A DNA stretch of 64,000 bases from CBDFKB01 sp965248715 (GTDB lineage Bacteria; Pseudomonadota; Alphaproteobacteria; Rhizobiales; Rhizobiaceae). Under the pieces are notes generated by a model. It saw only the letters and a list, made by a program, of their open reading frames with translations, was not told the DNA's origin and ran no database searches. Shown here piece by piece: positions 25,313 through 33,340 of the stretch. Made by a program: the position numbers and the translations under genes. How positions within the stretch are numbered: position 1 is the stretch's first letter; each line of letters starts with the position of its first letter. The DNA lies in the NCBI GenBank assembly GCA_965248715.1, contig CBDFKB010000008.1, positions 682,001 through 746,000 of the forward strand. The letters run 5' to 3'.

Positions 25313-27322
25313 ATGAAGAAGAAAAAGAATGATCCAAAATGCGGAATGAAAACAGTGGTCTTCCATTCGTACAAGGGCGGCGTTGGGCGTACAATGGCTG
25401 TTTTGAATTTTGCGAGGGCTCTTTGTGCACTTAAAAAACGCGTTCTGGTGCTCGACCTTGATGTAGATGCACCCGGACTTCATTTAAAACCAGGAATTTT
25501 ACCGACAAACGGGGACGATGAAGATCCAATTAAAGGGACAATTCCCGACAGAGGGTATGTAGATTATTTGGCGCATTTTCATGATGGGGAGGCGGATGGC
25601 TGGGACATCGAACGCGGCACCGGCCGTTGGGAAAAATCAGTAGACTCGGCGAAATTCGAGGAAGATAGAATTTCGTTTCTAAAGAAATTCTGCGTCGGGG
25701 AAACGAACGTAACAGATCCAACGGGAGATTCTCCGTTCTACAAATACATCCCGGCTGGAATCGGGAATGAACGGTATTGGTGGAACCTCAGCTCTAAATG
25801 GTTCCATGATTTTTTTGCAGTTTCGAGAAACGAATATTCCAGCAATGGAACAATATTGTTGCATGAAAATAGATTATTGTTTGAAACAGAAAAGGAAATA
25901 CTGCGTCAAATATATGATAAAGGAACTGAATACCTGCTAGTAGATTGTAAATCGGCAAGAGAATATTCCTCCGCACCACTATACTATTGGGCTGATGTCG
26001 TTGTTTCAATGTTCCCGGCCAATGAAGAGGGCGCCCAAGGCGCCTGCCGTATGTACAGCGCGGTTACCCAGGCAAGCAGTTCCATAAACCGACAGGTGCG
26101 CGTGCTTCCAGTTATATGTCGGGTGCGCACTGGATTTGATGTAAAATCCCTATTATCGGGAGAATCGAATGCGAATAATCCGTCTACCAATTTTGGTGAG
26201 AGAGTAAGGAAATTACGGGGCAAAATTAAGGAGCGCGCGCCGCTTGCAGGTGCCGAATCATTACCATTTAACGATTATCGCTCGAGTGGAGGAGAGCCTG
26301 ATCTCTTCCTGAGTGAATCGGACTTTGACTCTATCAGTGAATCGTTCAGAGTTACTGTCGAAGAAAGCATGATTGTTGCCCACCAGGATCAAGAATTTGT
26401 TCACGGTATATCTTGGCATCATCAAATTATTGAGGATCATGGCCGACTGTATAGTCGGATATTCAGGGCTTTGTCTGAACTAGGATTGTCGGATGATAGC
26501 GATCAACAGCTCGGGAGGGAAACGAAAATCGGAACAGTTAGAACCGCTCCACAATGGGTGAAAGTTTTGATAATAGATGGAAGCGAGCCCAGACGCGATA
26601 TTAGTCTCCATATGAATAGGTTGGGCCAGGCGATAAATGCGGATGGTGAATTTAATGTTCTCCTTAGAACGGAGACCGTGCGCCTAATTTTTTCATCGCT
26701 CGCAAAATACCTAACCCAGTTGAACGTGAAGTCGAAGCAGACACGCCGCGTATTTAGGAAGACTGGCAGAAAAGTCGGCTTAAGCTTTGGAGAGCAGATT
26801 ATTGGAGTTGGAAATCATCCGTATGCAAAAATAGTGGATCCCGGGGACGATTATCGGACATGCATAACAAAATGGTGCAAATACGATAGCGATGATGCCG
26901 GATTCGGAATTCTTGAACCGACCTTCGGCACTGAAGAGTTCAGCGGAGCAGCGACAGAAATTGCGATAATAAGTTGGAAAAACTGCTTTCTATCTTATAA
27001 ACCTGCTCGGGAAACCAGTTGTTCGCCAAATGGCGCACAAAATGATTCGGGCAAAGAATTTGCTAATGTTGAAACCTGCGAGTTTTTAGTTGGATACGTT
27101 CAGGGAATTATTCAGGCAATATTATTATTTATTGATCGGGAAGAAAGAGTTAATGAAATTAATAGCATATTGTACTGCAATAATGGCAGAGAATTGAAAG
27201 GAAAAGTCATTGTCAAATTGATCGAGCCAGGTATGGGCGGTAAAGCTCTGAAACCGCTAGATATTTCTGGTTCAACACTGAAATTTGGCGTTCGATTGAA
27301 ATGTAAATCCGCAACCGCATAA
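25313..27322 (+). CDS. ParA/MinD-like ATPase with KGGVGRT motif and C-terminal domain
   Basis: 669 residues from ATG 25313 (TTG 25304 also open). The P-loop at residues 18-27 reads HSYKGGVGRT: the deviant Walker A of ParA/MinD proteins is KGG(V/T)GKT, so the second Lys is Arg, a recognised variant group. VLVLDLDVDAPGLHL follows (motif A'), and YLLVDCKSAREYSS is the likely Walker B region, with Cys where Asp-x-Pro is usual. The last 250 residues (from PQWVKVLIIDGSEPRRDISL) form a domain I do not recognise, with a hydrophobic helix CEFLVGYVQGIIQAILLF. This gene heads the plus-strand arm of the cassette. Membrane or filament association is possible but not shown. Confidence 0.78.
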   Translation: MKKKKNDPKCGMKTVVFHSYKGGVGRTMAVLNFARALCALKKRVLVLDLDVDAPGLHLKPGILPTNGDDEDPIKGTIPDRGYVDYLAHFHDGEADGWDIERGTGRWEKSVDSAKFEEDRISFLKKFCVGETNVTDPTGDSPFYKYIPAGIGNERYWWNLSSKWFHDFFAVSRNEYSSNGTILLHENRLLFETEKEILRQIYDKGTEYLLVDCKSAREYSSAPLYYWADVVVSMFPANEEGAQGACRMYSAVTQASSSINRQVRVLPVICRVRTGFDVKSLLSGESNANNPSTNFGERVRKLRGKIKERAPLAGAESLPFNDYRSSGGEPDLFLSESDFDSISESFRVTVEESMIVAHQDQEFVHGISWHHQIIEDHGRLYSRIFRALSELGLSDDSDQQLGRETKIGTVRTAPQWVKVLIIDGSEPRRDISLHMNRLGQAINADGEFNVLLRTETVRLIFSSLAKYLTQLNVKSKQTRRVFRKTGRKVGLSFGEQIIGVGNHPYAKIVDPGDDYRTCITKWCKYDSDDAGFGILEPTFGTEEFSGAATEIAIISWKNCFLSYKPARETSCSPNGAQNDSGKEFANVETCEFLVGYVQGIIQAILLFIDREERVNEINSILYCNNGRELKGKVIVKLIEPGMGGKALKPLDISGSTLKFGVRLKCKSATA

Positions 27323-27478
27323 CCCCAACCGGACTTAACCTGTGCTGCATTTTGTGTCTGAACGGAAATTCTTCTTATTGTGCGTGCCGAAGTTCATATT
27401 TCTGAATGTGAACCGGACGAAAATGTCTGCCTCCGATAGTTTTGCGTTTTGCAGTGAGGCCAATATCCATCGGCACCT

Positions 27479-27620
27479 GGACACCCGCAAAAACCTCAGC
27501 GGTCGTTCTGATGGTTGTCTGATAAAGAGAACATTCCAGAATCAAACCATGAACGAACCGGAATCAAACGTATTTCCACATCCCGCTAAATATTTGGACA
27601 GGAGGTTTTTGCGGGTGTCC
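27479..27620. mobile_element. MITE-B
   Basis: 142 bp with perfect ends GGACACCCGCAAAAACCTC / GAGGTTTTTGCGGGTGTCC and target duplication ACCT (27475-27478, 27621-27624). The ends match IS5-family element 2 rather than element 1. It lies in the 440-bp gap between the KGGVGRT ATPase and the first asparaginase gene; the rest of the gap has no gene. Confidence 0.9.
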
Positions 27621-27760
27621 ACCTATGAATAGTAACAACAGCCCGATTGCCATAGCAATCTGACTGGCAATGCTCCAAAATGTCGTATAAAAGGACTTTG
27701 GATTCACTTAGCATAATCAGAGACTTTTTGTGCTGTTATAAAATGGTGCGGTTTGCAAAA

Positions 27761-28831
27761 ATGACCGAAAGCGATAAGAAATTCTGCCTAATATACACCG
27801 GCGGCACCATAGGTATGGTGGCGGATAAAGGCGGCGAGCTTCATCCGCCAAAGAAACCGGAGGATTTCTTGGAAGTTGCCCCGGAGTTGGATGGCCTATT
27901 CGATTATGATTTTTTGCCTCTTATAAACAAGGATAGCACAAACATTCTGCCCGCCGACTGGACAGATATGGCAGTGGCAATAAAGGTCGGAATTGATTCT
28001 GGGAAATACCGCGGATTTGTGATCGCGCATGGAACAGATACCATGCATTTCTCAGCATCAGCTGTGGCATTTGCGCTCGGCAAAAACCTCAATCTTCCTG
28101 TAGTATTTACCGGGGCCCAGGCTAATCCCAGCGTCCATCATGGCGATGCCCGTATCAATCTTCTACGAGCATTTAAGGTTGCGAATGAAGATCTTGCGGA
28201 AGTAGTCATCTCTTTTGGCGATTTTGTATTTCGTGGATGTCGCACGCAAAAAAAGGATGAACGACGGTTTGATGCCTTTGAATCTCCCGCGCTTTATCCA
28301 ATTGCTGACATTACTGAAAATATACTCATTCATCCCACCGCAAAGCGGCAAAATGAAAACACCATAGAAATTATATTTAGGCCAAATTTTGCCGGTAATA
28401 TTGTCCAGGTGAGCCTTATTCCGGGTTTGCATCCGAAATCGTTGGAGCCTTTGCTCGATAACGGTTGTAAGGGCATTGTTCTGCAGTCATTTGGCGCCGG
28501 CAATGTACCTGACAAAGAGATTGGAGAATATGGTTTCGAAAGCTTCATTAAGCAGGCCAAGACAAAGAATATTCCAGTTATTATTACAAGCCAATTTCCG
28601 GCGAATTCAACCTACGATACCCATTATGCGCCTGGCAAAAATGCGGAGCGGGCGGGAGCCATTCCGACGGGGAACATGACGAGTGCCGCCGCAACCGTAA
28701 AATTTCGCTGGGTAATGGCTCAGGTTGACCAAGAGATTGACGATTGCAATCTCACAGATCTGCAAAAAATTGACCGTTTACGCGAATTGATGTGTGAGGT
28801 GTATGTAGAGGAAATGGATGAGCTTAAATAA
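27761..28831 (+). CDS. Asparaginase/GatD-like amidohydrolase 1
   Basis: 356 residues from ATG 27761; ATGs at 27743 and 27680 are in frame and the start is not settled. The two Thr motifs of asparaginases are intact: YTGGTIGM (nucleophile Thr in TGGTI, residues 13-17) and HGTDTMHFSA (about 90-99). RGCRTQKKDERRFDAFESP carries the conserved Lys region. Length fits cytoplasmic type I asparaginases and the N-terminal amidohydrolase of archaeal GatD. No signal peptide, so it acts in the cytoplasm. Catalytically it should release ammonia from Asn or a related amide. It is followed after 111 bp by a second member of the family. Confidence 0.85.
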   Translation: MTESDKKFCLIYTGGTIGMVADKGGELHPPKKPEDFLEVAPELDGLFDYDFLPLINKDSTNILPADWTDMAVAIKVGIDSGKYRGFVIAHGTDTMHFSASAVAFALGKNLNLPVVFTGAQANPSVHHGDARINLLRAFKVANEDLAEVVISFGDFVFRGCRTQKKDERRFDAFESPALYPIADITENILIHPTAKRQNENTIEIIFRPNFAGNIVQVSLIPGLHPKSLEPLLDNGCKGIVLQSFGAGNVPDKEIGEYGFESFIKQAKTKNIPVIITSQFPANSTYDTHYAPGKNAERAGAIPTGNMTSAAATVKFRWVMAQVDQEIDDCNLTDLQKIDRLRELMCEVYVEEMDELK

Positions 28832-28942
28832 TTTGACTGTACAAATGATATGAAATCAAGTTGGAGAAAGGATTGACCAGAACAAAACACAGCACGGTTG
28901 GGAGTTGCGTTAAATTGGATCTGAGAGTCGGAGGAAATCGGG

Positions 28943-30391
28943 ATGCCAAAATCTAAAGTTTATGTGCTCTATACAGGTGGCACGTTTGGTATGAAGCCGG
29001 ATGAGTCGACCCCAGGCACACCGTTGCGCCCAATGCAACTCCCTGAGCTGAAAATAGCGCTTCCCGACGCAAAGCTACTTGCCCCTGGTGTCGAAGTCAC
29101 CCTGGAACGTTTTACCCATCTTATCGATTCCTCGTCAATGACTCCAAAAGACTGGGTTGATATTGCAAGGAAGATTAAGACGCATTACGATTCCCATGAC
29201 GGTTTCATTATTATCCAAGGCACTGATACGACCACTTACACCGCATCAGCCCTAAGTTTTATGTTGGAAAACCTGGCCAAGCCGGTCATCGTAACAGGCT
29301 CGCAATTGCCGCTTGTAAATCCGCGCACCGATGCGAACCTAAATTACGGTCATGCACTCATGATTGCCGGCTACAAGGCCACAGATTTGCCTTGCATTCC
29401 GGAGGTCATCGTCGTGTTTGCCGACAGAGTTTTGCGCGGTTGCCGGGTGCGCAAAATGAGTGCCAGTTCATGGACTGGGTTCGACACGCCGAATTGTCCT
29501 CATTTGGGTGAAATTGGCGAGCATGTTCGCATATTCGAAAGCCAAATTCGGCCAGCGCCGCCGACAGGCATCGATTTTCAAATCAATGCTACATTGAATT
29601 CCGACGTTCTCGACATTTCTCTTTTCCCTGGTCTTAGGGCGAGCCACCTGAATCAAATTCTCAATCTAAACTCCGTAAAGGGCGTCGTCCTGCGTACTTA
29701 CGGTACCGGAAATGCGCCGGAAGAACCGGAATTCCTTGACGCACTTGGCGATGGTATCCGCAATGGTGACAAGGTTGTTGTCAATATTACCCAATGTCCG
29801 CAAGGCTCTGTCGAAATGGGCCTTTACGCAGCCAGCATCGGACTGATCGACAATGGTGTGATTTCTGGTCTCGACATGACACCGGAAGCAGCACTCGCCA
29901 AACTGATGGTCACTATGGGCACGCGGATTGGTGATCAGGTCAAACTGCAGATGCAGATCAATCAGCGTGGCGAGCAATCTCAAAACCTGTTCGATTTCAA
30001 TTTCAAGGCGATTGAAAAGCCGACAAGCGCTCCGCACTCCGACTTTGTTGTTCCAGACCGGCGCTTTGATCCGACAGCGCTCAGCAATGCCGTGCTGCGC
30101 ATTAAGAATTTGGATGCTAAGATTGCGAAGGGTGCAGACTATCCAGTCATCGATCTTTATTTGAATTTTCCTTCTGCCAAGGTCGAAGTGATCAGCGAGC
30201 CAGACCACCCACGACGTCTGCACCGATTCAAATTAACCAAGAGCGGCGCCTTTGACGTCGTTGAGCAACTGTCCAAGGAAATGGTCAAGAACATTATCGG
30301 CGATAGCGACATTGTGCTAACTTTCGTCCCGTCAACAGGGGTGACCTTTGGCTTTGAAAAGCTTTCGCTATCGATGTTTACACGCGCCTGA
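28943..30391 (+). CDS. Asparaginase/GatD-like amidohydrolase 2 with extra C-terminal domain
   Basis: 482 residues, GGAGGA 8 bases before ATG 28943. Asparaginase motifs: YTGGTFGM (residues 10-17) and QGTDTTTYTASALSF (about 92), where the usual His of HGTDT is Gln; Thr and Asp are kept. RVLRGCRVRKMSASSWTGFD matches the conserved Lys block. Beyond about residue 350 there is an added domain of roughly 130 residues (DFVVPDRRFDPTALSNAVLR to the end) that normal asparaginases lack. The two asparaginase-like genes are only distantly alike, so they probably have distinct substrates or form a heteromer. Confidence 0.83.
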   Translation: MPKSKVYVLYTGGTFGMKPDESTPGTPLRPMQLPELKIALPDAKLLAPGVEVTLERFTHLIDSSSMTPKDWVDIARKIKTHYDSHDGFIIIQGTDTTTYTASALSFMLENLAKPVIVTGSQLPLVNPRTDANLNYGHALMIAGYKATDLPCIPEVIVVFADRVLRGCRVRKMSASSWTGFDTPNCPHLGEIGEHVRIFESQIRPAPPTGIDFQINATLNSDVLDISLFPGLRASHLNQILNLNSVKGVVLRTYGTGNAPEEPEFLDALGDGIRNGDKVVVNITQCPQGSVEMGLYAASIGLIDNGVISGLDMTPEAALAKLMVTMGTRIGDQVKLQMQINQRGEQSQNLFDFNFKAIEKPTSAPHSDFVVPDRRFDPTALSNAVLRIKNLDAKIAKGADYPVIDLYLNFPSAKVEVISEPDHPRRLHRFKLTKSGAFDVVEQLSKEMVKNIIGDSDIVLTFVPSTGVTFGFEKLSLSMFTRA

Positions 30392-30465
30392 GATTTTGCC
30401 TGTTGATCTGCACATTTCTAACGCTACACTCCGTGCCAAGACAGAGGATTTCCAACAGGCGTACA

Positions 30466-31929
30466 ATGACCAACACAACAAATGAATCTGCAATTGCGGA
30501 ATATTGTGCGCGACTTGCCAATAAGGAATTCACAGCGGTTGAATCCGTATTGAAATATTTTGATGATATCGAAAAAAGTCGACGTCTGAATGTTTATATC
30601 ACCGAAACAAAGGCATCGGCACATCGCCAGGCCGAGGAAACAGACGAACGAATTTCAAGAGGAATACCGAAACCACTCGATGGTATTCCTATTGCTGTAA
30701 AGGACAATTTTTGCACCAAAGGCATTAAGACCACTGCTGCATCGCACATCCTGGAGAATTTTGTTCCTGTTTATGAATCAACGATTACGCAGAAACTGCT
30801 TGATGCAGGTGCCATCATCCTAGGAAAAACAAATATGGACGAGTTCGCCATGGGCTCGTCAACAGAGACCAGCTATTTTGGACCGACGATTAATCCGGTT
30901 GGCGCAAAGCTAGGCTACAATAATTTGGTCCCGGGCGGCTCATCAGGGGGCTCTGCAGCCGCGGTTGCGGGAGGTCTGGCAATCGGCGCAATTGGCACAG
31001 ACACAGGAGGTTCGGTCCGCCAACCTGCAGCATATTGCGGCGTCGTGGGAATGAAACCGACTTATGGCGTCTGCTCACGTTGGGGGATAATTGCCTACGG
31101 GTCTTCTCTGGACCAAGCCGGTGTATTCGGCAATTGCGTATCCGATGTTGCCTTATTGATGGATGTTATTGCTGGCGAAGATCCAAAAGATGCGACGTCC
31201 GTCTCGGGAAAAAAATATGCATTCGCTGACGCGCTGATTACCGAACCACGCAAACTGCGAATTGCCTTTCCCAAGGAAGTAATAGATTTAGGATCGACAA
31301 GTGATGCGGACAAAGTGTGGAATTGTGCCGTCAAGATAGCGGATTACATGGGCGCGGATATTGTCGAAGCGTCCATGCCCAATTTCAAACATGCATTACC
31401 TGCTTATTACATTGTTGCGCTCTGTGAGGCATCATCGAACCTGGCAAGGTATGATGGTGTTCGTTATGGGTATCGCACACCAGCGCCCAAAGATATTACC
31501 GACATGTACGAGCAGACTAGAAGCGAAGGTTTTGGCGCTGAGGTTAAAAAACGAATATTGCTGGGTACGTTTGCGCTTAGCGCAGGTTATTATGACGCCT
31601 ACTATTTGAGGGCACAAAAAGTTAGACAAGTAATCTCAAACGAGTTTAGGTCTGTGTTTCAAGAAGCGGACATTATGTTCATGCCAACAGCACCATCATC
31701 CGCTTTCGAAATAGGCGTTCATTCAAAAAACCCATTGGAAATGTATTTGGAAGATATTTACACGGTACCAATTAATATGGCAGGTCTACCTGCAATCAGC
31801 ATTCCCGTGGCGAATAGCACCAATGGAATGCCGCTCGGCCTTCAAGTCATTGGACCGCAATTCAGCGACGAAATAATCCTCCGCGCTGCTGCGTCAGTTG
31901 AGGTCGCTGCGGCATTTCTACAACTATAG
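30466..31929 (+). CDS. GatA-type amidase (amidase signature family)
   Basis: 487 residues from ATG 30466. The Ser-cisSer-Lys triad is complete: Lys in DGIPIAVKDNFCTKG (about 78), cis-Ser in PGGSSGGSAAAVAGG (about 159) and nucleophile Ser in GTDTGGSVRQPAAYCG (about 183). The flanking sequence (TNMDEFAMGSSTETSYFGPT, VGMKPTYGVCSRWGIIAYGS, SLDQAG) is that of GatA, the glutaminase subunit of the tRNA-dependent amidotransferase, rather than a generic amidase. No gatC or gatB is in the window. A full GatA-like enzyme beside two GatD/asparaginase-like enzymes points to Gln/Asn or aminoacyl-tRNA amide chemistry. It is not known whether this is a second gatA in the genome. Confidence 0.85.
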   Translation: MTNTTNESAIAEYCARLANKEFTAVESVLKYFDDIEKSRRLNVYITETKASAHRQAEETDERISRGIPKPLDGIPIAVKDNFCTKGIKTTAASHILENFVPVYESTITQKLLDAGAIILGKTNMDEFAMGSSTETSYFGPTINPVGAKLGYNNLVPGGSSGGSAAAVAGGLAIGAIGTDTGGSVRQPAAYCGVVGMKPTYGVCSRWGIIAYGSSLDQAGVFGNCVSDVALLMDVIAGEDPKDATSVSGKKYAFADALITEPRKLRIAFPKEVIDLGSTSDADKVWNCAVKIADYMGADIVEASMPNFKHALPAYYIVALCEASSNLARYDGVRYGYRTPAPKDITDMYEQTRSEGFGAEVKKRILLGTFALSAGYYDAYYLRAQKVRQVISNEFRSVFQEADIMFMPTAPSSAFEIGVHSKNPLEMYLEDIYTVPINMAGLPAISIPVANSTNGMPLGLQVIGPQFSDEIILRAAASVEVAAAFLQL

Positions 31930-32025
31930 AATTTGCAGTTTGGATTGTTTGGCAGCATGTCTACTTTTCGGTATTGGATGCAGCGTATTTTTCCGTGACC
32001 TGATGATCGTTATTGGGTAGTGTCA

Positions 32026-32823
32026 AGAATAGGGTCTCGTTCAGCAACTCGTCACGCATGCGGCCGTTGAAACTGGACACTTCTAAAAACCTCGACGATG
32101 GCACCAATATGCGCTCGTCGGTGCGAACAGGTCAGATTCGAATAGTGAACAAACCAGAATCAAGCGGCCTGGCGCCTCGACGCCTTGAATCGGTTCAGGG
32201 GTTTTTAGAAGTGTCCAATTGATTTTGTGATCCTTCGACCATGCAAAGATCGCATTGGATGTCAGTTCGGTTCCGTTGTCAGAGACAATCATCCCGGGTT
32301 TGCCATGCCGGTCGATGATGGCCGTCAGTTCCCGGGCAACACGCCGCCCGGAAATCGATGTATCGGGGATTGCCCCCAGACATTGCTTGGTCACATCATC
32401 GATGATGTTGAGAACCCGAAACCGCCGCCCATTGGCGAATTGATCATGAACGAAATCCAACGACCACCTGGCATTGGGCTTGGCTTCCACCACAATGGGT
32501 GCCCGCGTTCCCACGGCTCTGCGGCGGGCGCGGCGCTTGCGAACCCCCAACCCTTCCTCCCTGTAAAGCCGGTAGATGTGGTTGATGCCCGAGGGTTCAC
32601 CCTCACGGCGCAGCAGGACAAACAGACGCCGATAGCCGAACCGGCGTCTCTCATTGGCCAGATCACAGAGCCGCTGGCGCAGTTCGCCATCCGGTGCACG
32701 GCGGGATTGGTAGCGGATCATTGAGCGATCCGCATCAACAAGACAACAGGCCCGCCGCTCTGACAGACCCATCCCGGCCTTCAGATGCGCAACGGCTTCG
32801 CGCTTCACGGCGGGCCCTACCAC
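32026..32823 (-). pseudogene. IS3-family transposase orfB, disrupted
   Basis: The frame starts near 32823 (MVGPAVKREAVAHLKAGMGL) and contains the HTH_21 region (ERRRFGYRRLFVLLRREG) and the integrase core: RWSLDFVHDQFANGRRFRVL (first Asp) and GMIVSDNGTELTSNAIFAW (second Asp). After HKIN the MITE-A ends the frame; the Glu of the DDE triad would lie in the region around FVESFNGR, of which only FNGRMRDELLNETLF is left on the far side. The catalytic Glu is lost, so this copy cannot transpose by itself. Confidence 0.85.
32074..32217. mobile_element. MITE-A, copy 3 (reverse orientation)
   Basis: 144 bp, same ends as copies 1 and 2, in opposite orientation, with interior sequence closest to copy 2. 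The flanks do not match (AACT left, AATT right), and the orfB codons between HKINW and FNGR (about 16 in relatives) are missing. This suggests recombination between two MITE insertions with loss of the DNA between them. Confidence 0.88.
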
Positions 32824-33083
32824 TTTTTTGAAAGCAGCTCTTTCATCGCTGCCGCATCCAACATCTGCTCGGCCAAAAGCTTCTTCAGTTTTGCATTCTC
32901 ACTTTCCAATTCCTTCAACCGTTTGGCATCCGACACGTCCATGCCGCCAAACTTGGCCTTCCAATTGTAGATCGTCGCTTCCGAAACACCGTATTTGCGG
33001 CCCAGATCACCGGCCTTCGCACCGGCCTCATTCTCCCGCAAAATCCCGATGATCTGCTCTTCACTGAAACGTTTTCTCTTCAT
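32817..33083 (-). CDS. IS3-family orfA
   Basis: 88 residues: MKRKRFSEEQIIGILRENEA, then a helix-turn-helix (DLGRKYGVSEATIYNWKAKF) and a leucine-zipper-like C-terminus (LKELESENAKLKKLLAEQML). The end overlaps orfB, where a -1 frameshift would normally produce the OrfAB fusion transposase. It is intact although its partner is not. Confidence 0.88.
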   Translation of the reverse strand: MKRKRFSEEQIIGILRENEAGAKAGDLGRKYGVSEATIYNWKAKFGGMDVSDAKRLKELESENAKLKKLLAEQMLDAAAMKELLSKKW

Positions 33084-33120
33084 CTGTCCGTCCTTTCAAT
33101 AAGGGCCGGACTCTAATTCA

Positions 33121-33340
33121 TCATGGAGGAGATTCGCAGCGGCAGGTCAAGCTCTCGCCATCGGGGAAAGCGCCGACAACCCGCGTTTGAGAATCCCGGT
33201 GCAATAATACCTCACTGGAGGCTTTCGGTTTCCTTAGAATTCCGGTTCAAAGGGCATTTGTTTTCTTTCCGATCTGAGTTGAAATCGCTGCAGTACGTTC
33301 CAGATATTCGTCCAACATGTGGATTTCTTTCGCGCTGTAC
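33121..33340. other. Short gene-free gap after the relaxase gene
   Basis: 220 bp between the IS3 end and the relaxase stop. Checked on both strands; no supportable frame, no obvious repeat or terminator. Confidence 0.5.

Larger units (their letters stand above)
32025..33120 (-). mobile_element. IS3-family (IS407-like) element, truncated and carrying MITE-A
   Basis: The right end reads inward TGAATTAGAGTCCGGCC (from 33120). orfA and orfB follow in the usual overlapping order. The orfB frame is interrupted by MITE-A at 32074-32217, resumes as FNGRMRDELLNETLF at 32073-32026 and then stops matching, so the far end of the element is missing. It bounds the amidohydrolase cassette on the right. Confidence 0.82.

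Noticed and set aside
27342..27632. Plus-strand frame covering MITE-B
   Set aside because: Half of it is MITE sequence, no homology to any protein family recognised.
22738..31929. Cassette as a simple housekeeping gatA-asparaginase cluster
   Set aside because: No gatB or gatC, two unrelated ATPases are attached and IS elements bound the block, so a housekeeping locus is unlikely, though not excluded.
33121..33340. Possible small gene after the relaxase
   Set aside because: A reading that looked protein-like depended on a miscounted base; correct frames have stops or no similarity.
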